Positions 35,922 to 46,496 of a stretch of 64,000 bases of DNA are shown one piece after another. The notes beneath the pieces are model-generated. The model did not search any database. It worked only from the letters and a program-made list of their open reading frames with translations, and had not been told where the DNA came from. Origin of the DNA: Sphingopyxis sp. OPL5 (GTDB taxonomy: Bacteria > Pseudomonadota > Alphaproteobacteria > Sphingomonadales > Sphingomonadaceae); contig NZ_CP060725.1 of the NCBI RefSeq assembly GCF_003797775.2, forward strand, positions 2,660,001 through 2,724,000, in the 5' to 3' direction. How positions within the stretch are numbered: the stretch's first letter is position 1; each line of letters starts with the position of its first letter. The position numbers and the translations under genes are program-made.

Positions 35922-36577
35922 CCGACGCGATGGCGCGCCAGCTTCCGACCGCGCTGATCGCGCTTCTGGCCGCGACCGCGCTGACCGCCTGCGACGGCAA
36001 GCCGTCCAAGGCCGGGGGCAGCGCCACCGTCCCGACGATCGCCAAGTCCGAACGCGTGCCGGCCGAAGTCGGCGGGATCGAGGGCGCGACCCCGATGGCG
36101 AGCCGCGTCGCGGTGGTCGGCCTGCTCAACAAGCGTAACGGCCTCGTCCGCGATCTCGAGATGAAGCCCGGCGAATCGGCGCGCGTCGGGCGCGCGATCG
36201 TGCGGCTGCGCGCGTGCGAACAGACCGCACCGTGGGAAGATCCACCCGAAACCGGGGCTTTCGTCCAGCTGACGGTGCAGGATCAGCGCGACGACAAATG
36301 GTATCGCGTCTTTTCGGGCTGGATTTTCCGCGAGCGGCCCGACCGCAACATCATCCAGCACCCGATCTACGACGTGTTCGTCAAAAGCTGTGCGATGACA
36401 TATCCCGGCGGCGAACCCGTCGCGCGTCCCTCGGCCAAGGCCGCCCCCAAGGCGTCGAGCGCGCCCCAGTCCCCCGCGACGAACGGCGGCGAGGGTACGC
36501 CGGAAGCGGCAGCCCCGGCGCCCGCCGCCAAGGCCGCGCCGCCGTCGGTGCCCGCCCCGCCCGCCAACACCGAATAG
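35918..36577 (+). CDS. DUF2155 domain protein, probable lipoprotein
   Basis: A 219-residue protein starting at GTG that overlaps the previous stop. Signal and lipobox LLAATALTACDG mark a lipoprotein (Cys about 25). The DUF2155 core (about 75-165) contains KRNGLVRDLEMKPGESARVG, ACEQTAPWEDPPETGAFVQL, and VFSGWIFRERPDRNIIQHPIYDVFVKSC. From about residue 168 a Pro/Ala/Lys-rich tail runs to the stop and overlaps aat on the opposite strand by 211 bases. The usual partner is NDUFA12, as here. Function unknown. Confidence 0.9.
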   Translation: MTDAMARQLPTALIALLAATALTACDGKPSKAGGSATVPTIAKSERVPAEVGGIEGATPMASRVAVVGLLNKRNGLVRDLEMKPGESARVGRAIVRLRACEQTAPWEDPPETGAFVQLTVQDQRDDKWYRVFSGWIFRERPDRNIIQHPIYDVFVKSCAMTYPGGEPVARPSAKAAPKASSAPQSPATNGGEGTPEAAAPAPAAKAAPPSVPAPPANTE

Positions 36578-37143
36578 AGCCGCGCCAGATAGTCGCGCTG
36601 CGGGATTTCGATCGCGCCGAGCGATTCGAGATGCGGGGTGATGAACTGGCAGTCGAGCAATTGCCAGCCGCCGGCGCGAAGCCGTGCGACGAGATGCGCG
36701 AGCGCGACCTTCGACGCGTCGCGGACGCGGCTGACCATCGATTCGCCGAAAAAGGCGCGGCCCAGCGTGACGCCGTACAGGCCGCCGACCAGTTCGCCCA
36801 TTTGCCAGCATTCGACGCTGTGCGCATGGCCTAGGCGGAACAGCCGGTCGTAGCTCGCCTTGATCACCGGGTTGATCCACGTCGTCGGCCGGTCGTCGGC
36901 GGGCTGGGCGCATAGCGCGACTATGTCGGCGAAGGCGCGATCGGTGGTGACGTGGAAACGTTCGCCTGTGATCGTCTTCTTCAGGCTACGCGAGAGGCGG
37001 AAGCCGTCGAGCGGCAGGATCGCGCGCAGCCGCGGCTCGACCCAATGGACCGACGGGTCGTCCGCCCCGTCGGCCATCGGAAAGAGTCCCTGCGCATAGG
37101 CGCTGAGCAGCAGCGCAGGGTCTATGGTCTCGATCGGCTTCAG
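36367..37143 (-). CDS. aat: Leucyl/phenylalanyl-tRNA-protein transferase
   Basis: About 258 residues. Core motifs: LLLSAYAQGLFPMADG, VHWVEPRLRAILPL, FHVTTDRAFADI, WINPVIKASYDRLFRLGHAHSVECW, GLYGVTLGRAFFGESMVSR and DCQFITPHLESLGAIEIPQRDYL. It adds Leu or Phe to N-terminal Lys/Arg of proteins for ClpS/ClpAP degradation (N-end rule). The start is uncertain: no ATG, GTG or TTG lies between the upstream gene stop and the first conserved residues; CTG 37143, overlapping that stop (CTGA), is preferred. GTG at 37248 would make a 293-residue form. The 3' 211 bases overlap DUF2155. The C-terminus GYVIAQLLTNTS is like other alphaproteobacterial Aat proteins. Confidence 0.88.
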   Translation of the reverse strand: MKPIETIDPALLLSAYAQGLFPMADGADDPSVHWVEPRLRAILPLDGFRLSRSLKKTITGERFHVTTDRAFADIVALCAQPADDRPTTWINPVIKASYDRLFRLGHAHSVECWQMGELVGGLYGVTLGRAFFGESMVSRVRDASKVALAHLVARLRAGGWQLLDCQFITPHLESLGAIEIPQRDYLARLYSVLAGGAGTDGGAALAAGAGAAASGVPSPPFVAGDWGALDALGAALAEGRATGSPPGYVIAQLLTNTS

Positions 37144-37970
37144 CTTGCGGGCTTCACGAATTTCAGCGTCATGCGGTCCGATTCGCCGATCGCCAGAAAT
37201 TTTTCCCGGTCCTTGTCGCCCTCGCGCAAGCTGGGGGGCAGCGTCCACACCCCGCCGGGATAGTCATGCGTATCCTTGGGATTGGCGTTGATGTCGCTTT
37301 CGCCGACAAGCTTGAACCCCGCCGCCTCGGCAAAGGCGATGACCGACGAGCGCTTCATATAGCCGCTTTTTTCCTCGAGCGCCGAATCCATCGCTTCGGG
37401 CAGGCGATGTTCTTCGACGCCGAGCACGCCGCCGGGCTTCAGCATCGCGAAAATCTGCTTGAACGCGTTCGCCGTGTTATCGGCGCCGTCGAAGCGCCAG
37501 TTGTGGACGTTGCGAAAGGTCAGCACGACATCGGCGCTGCCGTCGGCGACCTTGGGATTGGTGCCGCCATTCGGGAATTCGGCGAGCTTGACCGCGCCAT
37601 AGGTGCCCGCATCGCTTTCCTGCTTCGCCTTGACCCGGTTGAGACCCTTTTCCCACGGCGCGGCGACATAGAGGGTGCCGCCACCCGCCTTGGCCAGCGG
37701 CGCGAGGATTTCGGTGTACCAGCCGCCGCCGGGCCAAAGTTCGACGACCGTATCGCCGGGCTTCACGCCAAAGAAGGCGAGCGTTTCGGTCGGGTGGCGA
37801 TAGGGGTCGCGCGCGACATTGGCCGGGGTGCGCGTCGGCGCGGCGACAGCGGTCGCGATCGCATCGCCGGGCCTGGCCGCGGCTTCGCTCGCGGCGGCGT
37901 TGTGCGCGGGGGCGCTGCACGCGGCCACGACGATCAGCGCTGCACTTGCAACGGCACGGAAATCACGCAT
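37140..37970 (-). CDS. Lipoprotein-type class I SAM-dependent methyltransferase (COG4798-like)
   Basis: A 276-residue protein from ATG 37970 with GAGAGAGG ahead; an open frame to 38759 is antisense to real genes. LIVVAACS gives a lipobox (Cys about 18). The SAM fold has an altered motif I, DTVVELWPGGGWYTEIL, then SADVVLTFRNVHNW and FAMLKPGGVLGVEEHR. The family (predicted methyltransferase) often has a secretion signal although SAM is cytoplasmic. It is coupled to aat through CTGA. Substrate unknown. Confidence 0.85.
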   Translation of the reverse strand: MRDFRAVASAALIVVAACSAPAHNAAASEAAARPGDAIATAVAAPTRTPANVARDPYRHPTETLAFFGVKPGDTVVELWPGGGWYTEILAPLAKAGGGTLYVAAPWEKGLNRVKAKQESDAGTYGAVKLAEFPNGGTNPKVADGSADVVLTFRNVHNWRFDGADNTANAFKQIFAMLKPGGVLGVEEHRLPEAMDSALEEKSGYMKRSSVIAFAEAAGFKLVGESDINANPKDTHDYPGGVWTLPPSLREGDKDREKFLAIGESDRMTLKFVKPAS

Positions 37971-38051
37971 ATCGGACACCTCTCTCGGGGACGGGCCGGT
38001 TCTGCCGACCCTGTTGGGGGGGATGGTCATAGTGCGAAGGGAAGGCGTCAG

Positions 38052-38240
38052 ATGCAAGTGTCCATGCTGTCGGTGAGCATCGGCGCGGCGCTGCTGTTCG
38101 GCGTCGCCGAATTCGCGGGGTGGCGGCGCAACAACCGCCGCGACGTCGACAAGGTCGGCTTCATGCCCTGGCGCGGCATCGCGCTCGTATCGGCGTGCGT
38201 CGCGCTGTTCGCCTTTGCCTTCTGGCTGATCCAGCGATGA
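38052..38240 (+). CDS. Small two-helix membrane protein
   Basis: A 62-residue protein: MLSVSIGAALLFGVAEFAGW and GIALVSACVALFAFAFWLI are likely transmembrane helices, flanking a basic loop WRRNNRRDVDKV. It starts at ATG 38052 following AGGCGTCAG, and its last ATGA overlaps the start of the following oxygenase gene, so it is real and co-translated. A much longer frame opening at 37266 is antisense to the methyltransferase and not coding. Family not recognised. Confidence 0.65.
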   Translation: MQVSMLSVSIGAALLFGVAEFAGWRRNNRRDVDKVGFMPWRGIALVSACVALFAFAFWLIQR

Positions 38241-39229
38241 CCGCGCTGCCCGCGATCGACATCGCCCCGCTGCTCGCGATGGACGATGCCGCCGCGGTCG
38301 AACGCACCGCCGCCGCGATCGGCGCGGCGAGCGCCGACTATGGTTTTTTCTATGCCGAGGGCCATGGCATCTCCGATGCGCTGTTCGACCGGCTGGAGGC
38401 CGTAAGCCACCGTTTTTTCGCGCTGTCCGAGGCCGAGAAGGCCGAAATCGCGATGGCGCATGGCGGCACCGCATGGCGCGGCTGGTTCCCGCTCGGCGGC
38501 GAACTGACCTCGGGACGGCCCGACCGCAAGGAGGGGCTGTATCTGGGCGAGGAACTTGGCGAAGGCGATCCGCGCGTTGCGGCTGGCTGGCCGCTGCACG
38601 GCGCCAATCTGTGGCCGACACGCCTGCCCGAATTGCGCCCTGCGGTGGAGGAGTATCTGGCGGCATCGGTCGCCGCAGCCGAGGCGCTGATGCGCGGCAT
38701 GGCGCTCGCGCTGGGGCTTTCCGCCGATCATTTCGCAAACGAACTGACGCGCCGGCCAACCTTGCTCTTCCGCATCTTTCACTATCCGCCAGGCGGCGAA
38801 GCTGACGATCTGGGCGTCGGCGAACATAGCGATTACGGCTTGCTGACCCTGCTCGGGCAGGACGCGCATGGCGGACTGGAGGTGCGTGCGGCGGACGGGT
38901 CGTGGATCGCAGTGCCGCCGCGCGGCCATGCCCTTGTCGTCAATATCGGCGATATGTTCGAACGGCTGACGCGCGGGCGCTTTCGCTCCGCGCCGCATCG
39001 GGTGATAAAAGCATCGGGGCGGGAACGGCTGTCGTGGCCGCTTTTCTACGACCCTGATTTCGCAGCTTCGGTCGACCCGCTGCCGGTTCCCGCGACAACG
39101 CGGCTGTTGCCGCGCTGGGACGGCGCCGATGTCCATGCGGCGGGCGGCAGCTATGGCAACTATCTGATCGGCAAGGTCGGCAAGGTGTTTCCCGCACTCG
39201 CCGGGAAGCAGCTCCGCGAACTGCCCTAG
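38237..39229 (+). CDS. Isopenicillin N synthase-like 2OG-Fe(II) dioxygenase
   Basis: A 330-residue protein of the plant-type 2OG oxygenase family. The N-terminal DIOX_N domain has PAIDIAPLLA and DYGFFYAEGHGIS. The C-terminal iron site is His197-Asp199 (GVGEHSDYGLLTLL) and His254 (RSAPHRVIKASGRERLSWPLFYDPDF), with the Arg/Ser of RxS for 2-oxoglutarate. Typical length. Start by ATGA overlap with the small membrane protein gene. Its TAG stop shares bases with the cpaF stop on the other strand. The substrate cannot be read from sequence. Confidence 0.9.
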   Translation: MTALPAIDIAPLLAMDDAAAVERTAAAIGAASADYGFFYAEGHGISDALFDRLEAVSHRFFALSEAEKAEIAMAHGGTAWRGWFPLGGELTSGRPDRKEGLYLGEELGEGDPRVAAGWPLHGANLWPTRLPELRPAVEEYLAASVAAAEALMRGMALALGLSADHFANELTRRPTLLFRIFHYPPGGEADDLGVGEHSDYGLLTLLGQDAHGGLEVRAADGSWIAVPPRGHALVVNIGDMFERLTRGRFRSAPHRVIKASGRERLSWPLFYDPDFAASVDPLPVPATTRLLPRWDGADVHAAGGSYGNYLIGKVGKVFPALAGKQLRELP

Positions 39230-40716
39230 AGGCAGGCTTCCAGATAGGGCTGGTCGAAGCCATACTGGCGCGCCTTTTCCAGCGTGTAGGGGCGCAGGCC
39301 CATCGCGCGATATTCGCCGATGATCTTGCCGTCCTTGTCCTCGTCGAGATATTCGAACTTGAACAATTCCTGGGTGACGATGACGTCGCCTTCCATGCCG
39401 ATCACCTCGGTGACGTTGGTGACGCGGCGCGACCCGTCGCGCAGGCGCTTGATCTGGATCACCATGTCGACCGAATCGGCGATCTGCTTGGAAATCGCTT
39501 CCTTCGGGATCTTCACGTCGCCCATCAGCACCATATTCTCCATACGGCCCAGGCACTCGCGCGGGCTGTTGCTGTGGAGCGTACACATCGACCCGTCGTG
39601 ACCGGTGTTCATCGCGGCGAGAAGGTCGAAACATTCGGCGCCGCGGACCTCACCCATGATGATGCGGTCGGGGCGCATACGCAGCGCGTTCTTGACGAGG
39701 TCGCCCATGTGGATCGCGCCATTGCCCTCGAGGTTGGCGGGACGCGTTTCGAGCGGCAGCCAATGCGGCTGTTGCAGGCGAAGTTCTGCGGCATCCTCGA
39801 TGGTCAAAACCCGCTCGCCGGGGTCGATCATCTTGGACAAGGCGTTGAGCATCGTCGTCTTGCCCGAACCCGTGCCGCCCGAGATGACGATGTTAAACCG
39901 GCTCGCGCCCGCGATCTTCAGCGCGGTGCACATCTTCTGGCTCATCGCGCCCCACTGGCACAGCATGTCGAGCGTGATTGGCTTGGCCGAGAATTTACGA
40001 ATCGAGATCGCGGTGCCGCGCAGACTGAGCGGGGGGACGATCACGTTGACGCGGCTGCCGTCCTTCAGGCGGGCGTCGGCGAGCGGCGTGGTCTGGTCGA
40101 CGCGGCGGCCGACCATGTTGCAGATGCGCTGCGCGATCTGGAACAGATGCTGTTCGTCGCGAAACTGGATCGGGGCGATCATCAGTTGCCCCTTTTTTTC
40201 GATATAGGTCTGGTACGGGCCGTTGACCATGATGTCCGAAATGTCGGGGTCGGACAGCAATTCCTCGAGCGGCCCGAAACCGAGCAATTCGTCGACGAGA
40301 ACCTTTTCAAGCGCGAACTGTTCGCGGCGGTTGAGCGTGATCCGCAGTTCGGCGAGCACCTCGAGGATGATCGGACGGAATTCCTCGGTCAGCTCGTCCT
40401 TCGACAACGTCGCCGCGGCCTCGGGATCGACGCGTTCGAGCAGGCGCGGCAGCACCTGTTCCTTGATCTTGTGGACGCTCGCTTCGAAACCCTGCGCCTT
40501 TTCCGGCTCCATCGCCTCGGCGCTCGATCGCTGGTTCAGCCGGTCCATCGCCTCCATTTCGGGGCTGAGCGAAGACGGTGCCGATTCGGGCAGGGGAACG
40601 GCGTCGAGCGCGGGAAACTGGCCGCCGCCCGAGGAACCGGGCCCGCCCTGCATCGGCTTCGCCACGCCAAAGGCGGGGCGTCCTGCGGTACCGGGTCGGC
40701 GTCCGAATGCACTCAT
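39226..40716 (-). CDS. cpaF: CpaF/TadA-type type II/IV secretion ATPase
   Basis: A 496-residue protein from ATG 40716 (AGGACAG upstream); a longer frame to 40788 is not supported. The first 80 residues are Gly/Pro-rich and disordered. The CpaF N-terminal domain follows (about 85-260: LGFGPLEELLSDPDISDIMVNGP), then an ATPase with Walker A GGTGSGKT (280-287), IEDAAELRLQQPHW, GEVRGAECFDLLAAMNTGHDGS and TLHSNSPRECL. CpaF drives Flp/Tad pilus assembly. No other tad gene is near; it neighbours the atp operon instead. Confidence 0.95.
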   Translation of the reverse strand: MSAFGRRPGTAGRPAFGVAKPMQGGPGSSGGGQFPALDAVPLPESAPSSLSPEMEAMDRLNQRSSAEAMEPEKAQGFEASVHKIKEQVLPRLLERVDPEAAATLSKDELTEEFRPIILEVLAELRITLNRREQFALEKVLVDELLGFGPLEELLSDPDISDIMVNGPYQTYIEKKGQLMIAPIQFRDEQHLFQIAQRICNMVGRRVDQTTPLADARLKDGSRVNVIVPPLSLRGTAISIRKFSAKPITLDMLCQWGAMSQKMCTALKIAGASRFNIVISGGTGSGKTTMLNALSKMIDPGERVLTIEDAAELRLQQPHWLPLETRPANLEGNGAIHMGDLVKNALRMRPDRIIMGEVRGAECFDLLAAMNTGHDGSMCTLHSNSPRECLGRMENMVLMGDVKIPKEAISKQIADSVDMVIQIKRLRDGSRRVTNVTEVIGMEGDVIVTQELFKFEYLDEDKDGKIIGEYRAMGLRPYTLEKARQYGFDQPYLEACL

Positions 40717-40854
40717 TGCTCTGTCCTGCTTCCGAATCATGTCCATGCGGTGTGTCGCGGCCGAAGCATGCGAACCCCCAATCGACACGGTGAATAGATC
40801 GGAAACTTTGACATTCTCCTAATGCCGGGAAGGCATGGGCTACCCCTGACGCAA

Positions 40855-40886
40855 CGACGCCCGCATCCGGGGGGATGCGGGCGTCG
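40855..40886. terminator. Strong hairpin between cpaF and atpC
   Basis: A 14-base stem CGACGCCCGCATCC / GGATGCGGGCGTCG with a GGGG loop lies 27 bases after the atpC stop on the minus strand. It lacks a T run, so it may stop transcription by rho or protect the atp message 3' end. Confidence 0.55.
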
Positions 40887-40912
40887 ATGATTCCGAAAAT
40901 GTCTGCGGCGGG

Positions 40913-41173
40913 TCAGCCGGCGGTGACGTGCTCGGCGAGGACGGTCAGCCCGGCTTCATTGACCTCGGCAAAACCGCCTTCGACTTCGATCGTCTCGGGC
41001 GCAGCGCCCTGTGTCGTGTAGATGGTCAGCGGGCCGTTGCGCAGCGTCGCCATGAAGGGCGCATGGCCTTCGAGCACCGAAAAGTCGCCTTCGCTGCCCG
41101 GTACGGTGACCATATAGACATCGGCGGTCCGCTCGAGGCGGGCGGGGGTTACGAGTTCGAACTTCAGAGCCAT
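40913..41173 (-). CDS. atpC: F1Fo ATP synthase subunit epsilon
   Basis: An 86-residue epsilon subunit: [46 protein letters not shown] sequence (the [19 protein letters not shown] core around 22-40) followed by [20 protein letters not shown]. It lacks the C-terminal helical hairpin of longer epsilon subunits, as in other alphaproteobacteria. It belongs to the F1 central stalk. Last gene of the atp operon, 45 bases after atpD and after a hairpin in the spacer. Confidence 0.95.
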   Translation of the reverse strand: MALKFELVTPARLERTADVYMVTVPGSEGDFSVLEGHAPFMATLRNGPLTIYTTQGAAPETIEVEGGFAEVNEAGLTVLAEHVTAG

Positions 41174-41187
41174 TTTACTTCCTTAGA

Positions 41188-41208
41188 CCCCTCCCGCTTG
41201 GGGAGGGG
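41188..41208 (-). other. Hairpin in the atpD-atpC spacer
   Basis: CCCCTCCC (41188-41195) and GGGAGGGG (41201-41208) form an 8-base stem with a GCTTG loop, just before the atpC ribosome binding region. It may dampen or process the message between beta and epsilon subunits. Confidence 0.6.
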
Positions 41209-41218
41209 CATAGGTTCC

Positions 41219-42778
<1,560 letters not shown>

Positions 42779-43654
42779 TTAGAGCGCTTCGGCGCCCGCG
42801 ATGATTTCGATAAGTTCGGTGGTGATCGCCGCCTGACGCGTGCGGTTGTAGATGATCGTCAGCTTGTTGATCAGGTCGCCCGCGTTGCGCGTCGCATTGT
42901 CCATCGCGGTCATCGACGCGCCCTGTTCGGACGCGGCGTTTTCAAGCAGACCCTTGAAGATCTGGATCGTGATGTTGCGCGGCAGCAGGTCGGCGAGGAT
43001 CGCTTCCTCGTCGGGTTCATATTCGACCGCCGCGCCGCTCGATGCCGGAACGTCGACCGGGGCGGGAACGGGGATCAGCTGCTGGCCGGTCGCTTCCTGA
43101 AGCAGGGCCGAGCGGAACTTCGAATAGAAGACATGCGCGACATCGAACGCGCCCGCTTCATAAAGTTCCATCACCTTCGCCGAAATCTCGTGCGCCTGAT
43201 CGAAGCCGATGTCGCGGATGCCGGTGGTTTCGTAATTCTCGATGACCTGGCCGGGGAACAGGCGGTTAAGCACCGGACGGCCCTTGCGGCCGATCAGGTA
43301 GAAGAGGACCTTCTTGCCCTGTGCCTGCAGGTCTAGCGCCTTGTCGCGCGCCGCCTTGACGATGTTCGAGTTGAACGCGCCGGCGAGGCCGCGGTCGCTG
43401 TTGAGTACGACGAGCAGGTGGGTGTCGCTCTTGCCCGTGCCGGCGAGAAGTTTGGGCGCGCTGTCCGACACGCCAACCTTCGACGCCAGGCTGGCGACGA
43501 CGCCTTCGAGGCGCGTCGCATAGGGACGCGCGGCTTCGGCGGCCGCCTGCGCCTTGCGCAGCTTGGCCGCCGCGACCATTTTCTTGGCCTTGGTGATCTT
43601 CTGGGTCGATTTGACCGAGTTGATCCGCCCTTTGAGTTCTTTCAGGTTTGCCAT
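42779..43654 (-). CDS. atpG: F1Fo ATP synthase subunit gamma
   Basis: A 291-residue gamma subunit. It starts [31 protein letters not shown] (core [23 protein letters not shown]), contains [17 protein letters not shown] and ends with [45 protein letters not shown] coiled coil. It forms the rotor shaft inside alpha3beta3. Of note, the usual Ala-Met-Lys-Met after TKA appears as KAKKMV. Gene spacing to atpD is 24 bases. Confidence 0.97.
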   Translation of the reverse strand: MANLKELKGRINSVKSTQKITKAKKMVAAAKLRKAQAAAEAARPYATRLEGVVASLASKVGVSDSAPKLLAGTGKSDTHLLVVLNSDRGLAGAFNSNIVKAARDKALDLQAQGKKVLFYLIGRKGRPVLNRLFPGQVIENYETTGIRDIGFDQAHEISAKVMELYEAGAFDVAHVFYSKFRSALLQEATGQQLIPVPAPVDVPASSGAAVEYEPDEEAILADLLPRNITIQIFKGLLENAASEQGASMTAMDNATRNAGDLINKLTIIYNRTRQAAITTELIEIIAGAEAL

Positions 43655-43676
43655 GAAGGCCCCTATATTTCGTCAC

Positions 43677-43692
43677 CCCGGCCAAAGCCGGG
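43677..43692 (-). other. Small hairpin in the atpA-atpG spacer
   Basis: CCCGGC (43677-43682) and GCCGGG (43687-43692) with loop CAAA, within a GTCACCCCGGCC...GGGAGGAC context resembling the outer ends of the palindromic repeats found elsewhere in the window. Confidence 0.5.
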
Positions 43693-43706
43693 AGGACGGA
43701 AACCTT

Positions 43707-45239
<1,533 letters not shown>

Positions 45240-45806
45240 TTAGCCTTTCATCGCCTGTGCGAAGCTATTGAGACGGGTACGGATGCTGCCGTCGATCAGC
45301 TGGCTGCCCAGCTGGACGACGAGGCCGCCAAGGATGGCGGGATCGACGGTCGTGACGACGGCGACATCGCGGCCGACACGGGTTTTGAGGTTCGCGGTCA
45401 GCTCTTTGAGCTGATCGGCGGAAAGCGGATGCGCGCTGGTGACCTTGGCGGTCACTTCGCCGCGGTGATCGGCGACGATCGCGTCATAGGCGTCGATCAT
45501 CTTGGGCAGATCGGCGAGACGGCGATTGTCGGCGAGCACGCCGAGGAATTTTGTCGTCAGCGAATCGAGCTTCATCGCCTTGGCGACCGCCGATATCGCA
45601 TTGGCGGCATCGGTGCGGCCGACGACCGGGCTGGCGATCAGGTCCGACAGGTCGGCCGATTCGGCAAGGCCCGCGCGCAGCGTCGCAAGGCTGCCCGCGA
45701 CCGCGTCGATCGCGTTCGATTCGCGGGCCAGATCGAACAAAGCGACCGCATAACGGCCCGCGAGGCCCGCCGTGATGTTGCCCTGAATGCCGCCGGAATT
45801 CTCCAC
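45240..45806 (-). CDS. atpH: F1Fo ATP synthase subunit delta
   Basis: A 188-residue OSCP/delta subunit starting at GTG 45806, supported by AAAGGA ahead. GLAGRYAVALFDLARESNAID is the N-terminal helix pair, and ILGGLVVQLGSQLIDGSIRTRLNSFAQAMKG the C-terminal contact region. It links F1 to the peripheral stalk. It is the first gene of the operon. The Fo genes (atpB, E, F) are not in this window and are expected elsewhere, as in other alphaproteobacteria. Confidence 0.96.
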   Translation of the reverse strand: MENSGGIQGNITAGLAGRYAVALFDLARESNAIDAVAGSLATLRAGLAESADLSDLIASPVVGRTDAANAISAVAKAMKLDSLTTKFLGVLADNRRLADLPKMIDAYDAIVADHRGEVTAKVTSAHPLSADQLKELTANLKTRVGRDVAVVTTVDPAILGGLVVQLGSQLIDGSIRTRLNSFAQAMKG

Positions 45807-45899
45807 GCGTGAAAGTCCTTTGTTGCTATCCCGTGGGGGGATGGGTCGCGCGGCTTTTGGCGGATATTCGAAGAATACCCCCGCAGCGAAGTCGCGGCG

Positions 45900-45928
45900 C
45901 GCCTAGCAACGATTTTGCTGCAATGCAA
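45900..45928 (-). promoter_or_regulatory. Possible promoter of the atp operon
   Basis: On the minus strand TTGCAT (45928-45923) and TAGGCG (45905-45900) are separated by 17 bases, about 100 bases ahead of atpH. The -35 box is good and the -10 box weak, so this is a candidate only. It lies in the gap next to the lipoprotein gene. Confidence 0.4.
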
Positions 45929-45942
45929 GGCGGGGGTGGGGG

Positions 45943-46449
45943 CTAGTTGCAGGCCGATCGCGGAATCTTCGCTGCGGCTTCGGCGCGCATAGCTTCGAAC
46001 CTTTTTCTTACGGCTGCATCTGCCCGCTTGTCGTCGCGGGGGGAGGCGCGGTGTGCGTCTTTGGCGGCGGCAATCAAGTCGTCGGTTTGCCCATAGGAAC
46101 AGACCGCACCGTCGCCATAAGGTTCATGCACCCAGAAATCCGCAAGGCAGGCGTCAGGACCAAATTTCGGATAGCATGTTCGAGAGACATGGACTGGCAG
46201 GGCAGGGGTTTCAGGGCCTCCGGCGGTTTCAAGCGAATCAGTTGCTGACCCGAGTGCCCGATCTGCTCCGCTGCTGTCGTGTCCTGCCAGCTTGCACATG
46301 CAGGATTGAAACGCGAGCTTCTCGATCCGGGCGAATTCATCGGTGGGGCGTTCTTCGGCGCTGGTTTGACGCGAATCTGTGCCGTCGCACGCGGCGAGCA
46401 AAAGGAGGGGCGTCAGCAGGATAGCGACGACGCCAGGGTTCGCTTGCAT
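45943..46449 (-). CDS. Cys-containing lipoprotein of unknown function
   Basis: A 168-residue protein from ATG 46449, preceded by GGGAGGGGA; an in-frame ATG at 46497 has no such site. Lipobox LLLLAACDG gives a lipid Cys at about 20. Then a charged region and four further Cys residues (SCMCKLAGHD, TCYPKFGPDACLADFW, AVCSYGQ), probably making disulfides. The C-terminus is basic and helical. No family recognised. Base composition appears a little lower in GC than neighbours, and it is a single gene between the atp operon and a divergent hydrolase. Confidence 0.7.
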   Translation of the reverse strand: MQANPGVVAILLTPLLLLAACDGTDSRQTSAEERPTDEFARIEKLAFQSCMCKLAGHDSSGADRALGSATDSLETAGGPETPALPVHVSRTCYPKFGPDACLADFWVHEPYGDGAVCSYGQTDDLIAAAKDAHRASPRDDKRADAAVRKRFEAMRAEAAAKIPRSACN

Positions 46450-46496
46450 TCTGATTCCCCTCCCATAAACCCGCCGCACGACTAACATGGGAGACA

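Noticed and set aside
37266..38240. Long plus-strand frame leading into the small membrane protein
   Set aside because: Its first part is antisense to the methyltransferase; only the end from 38052 has a ribosome binding site, two helices and a stop-start overlap.
37971..38759. Upstream extension of the methyltransferase frame
   Set aside because: It runs antisense through the oxygenase gene and bypasses the clear lipoprotein start at 37970.
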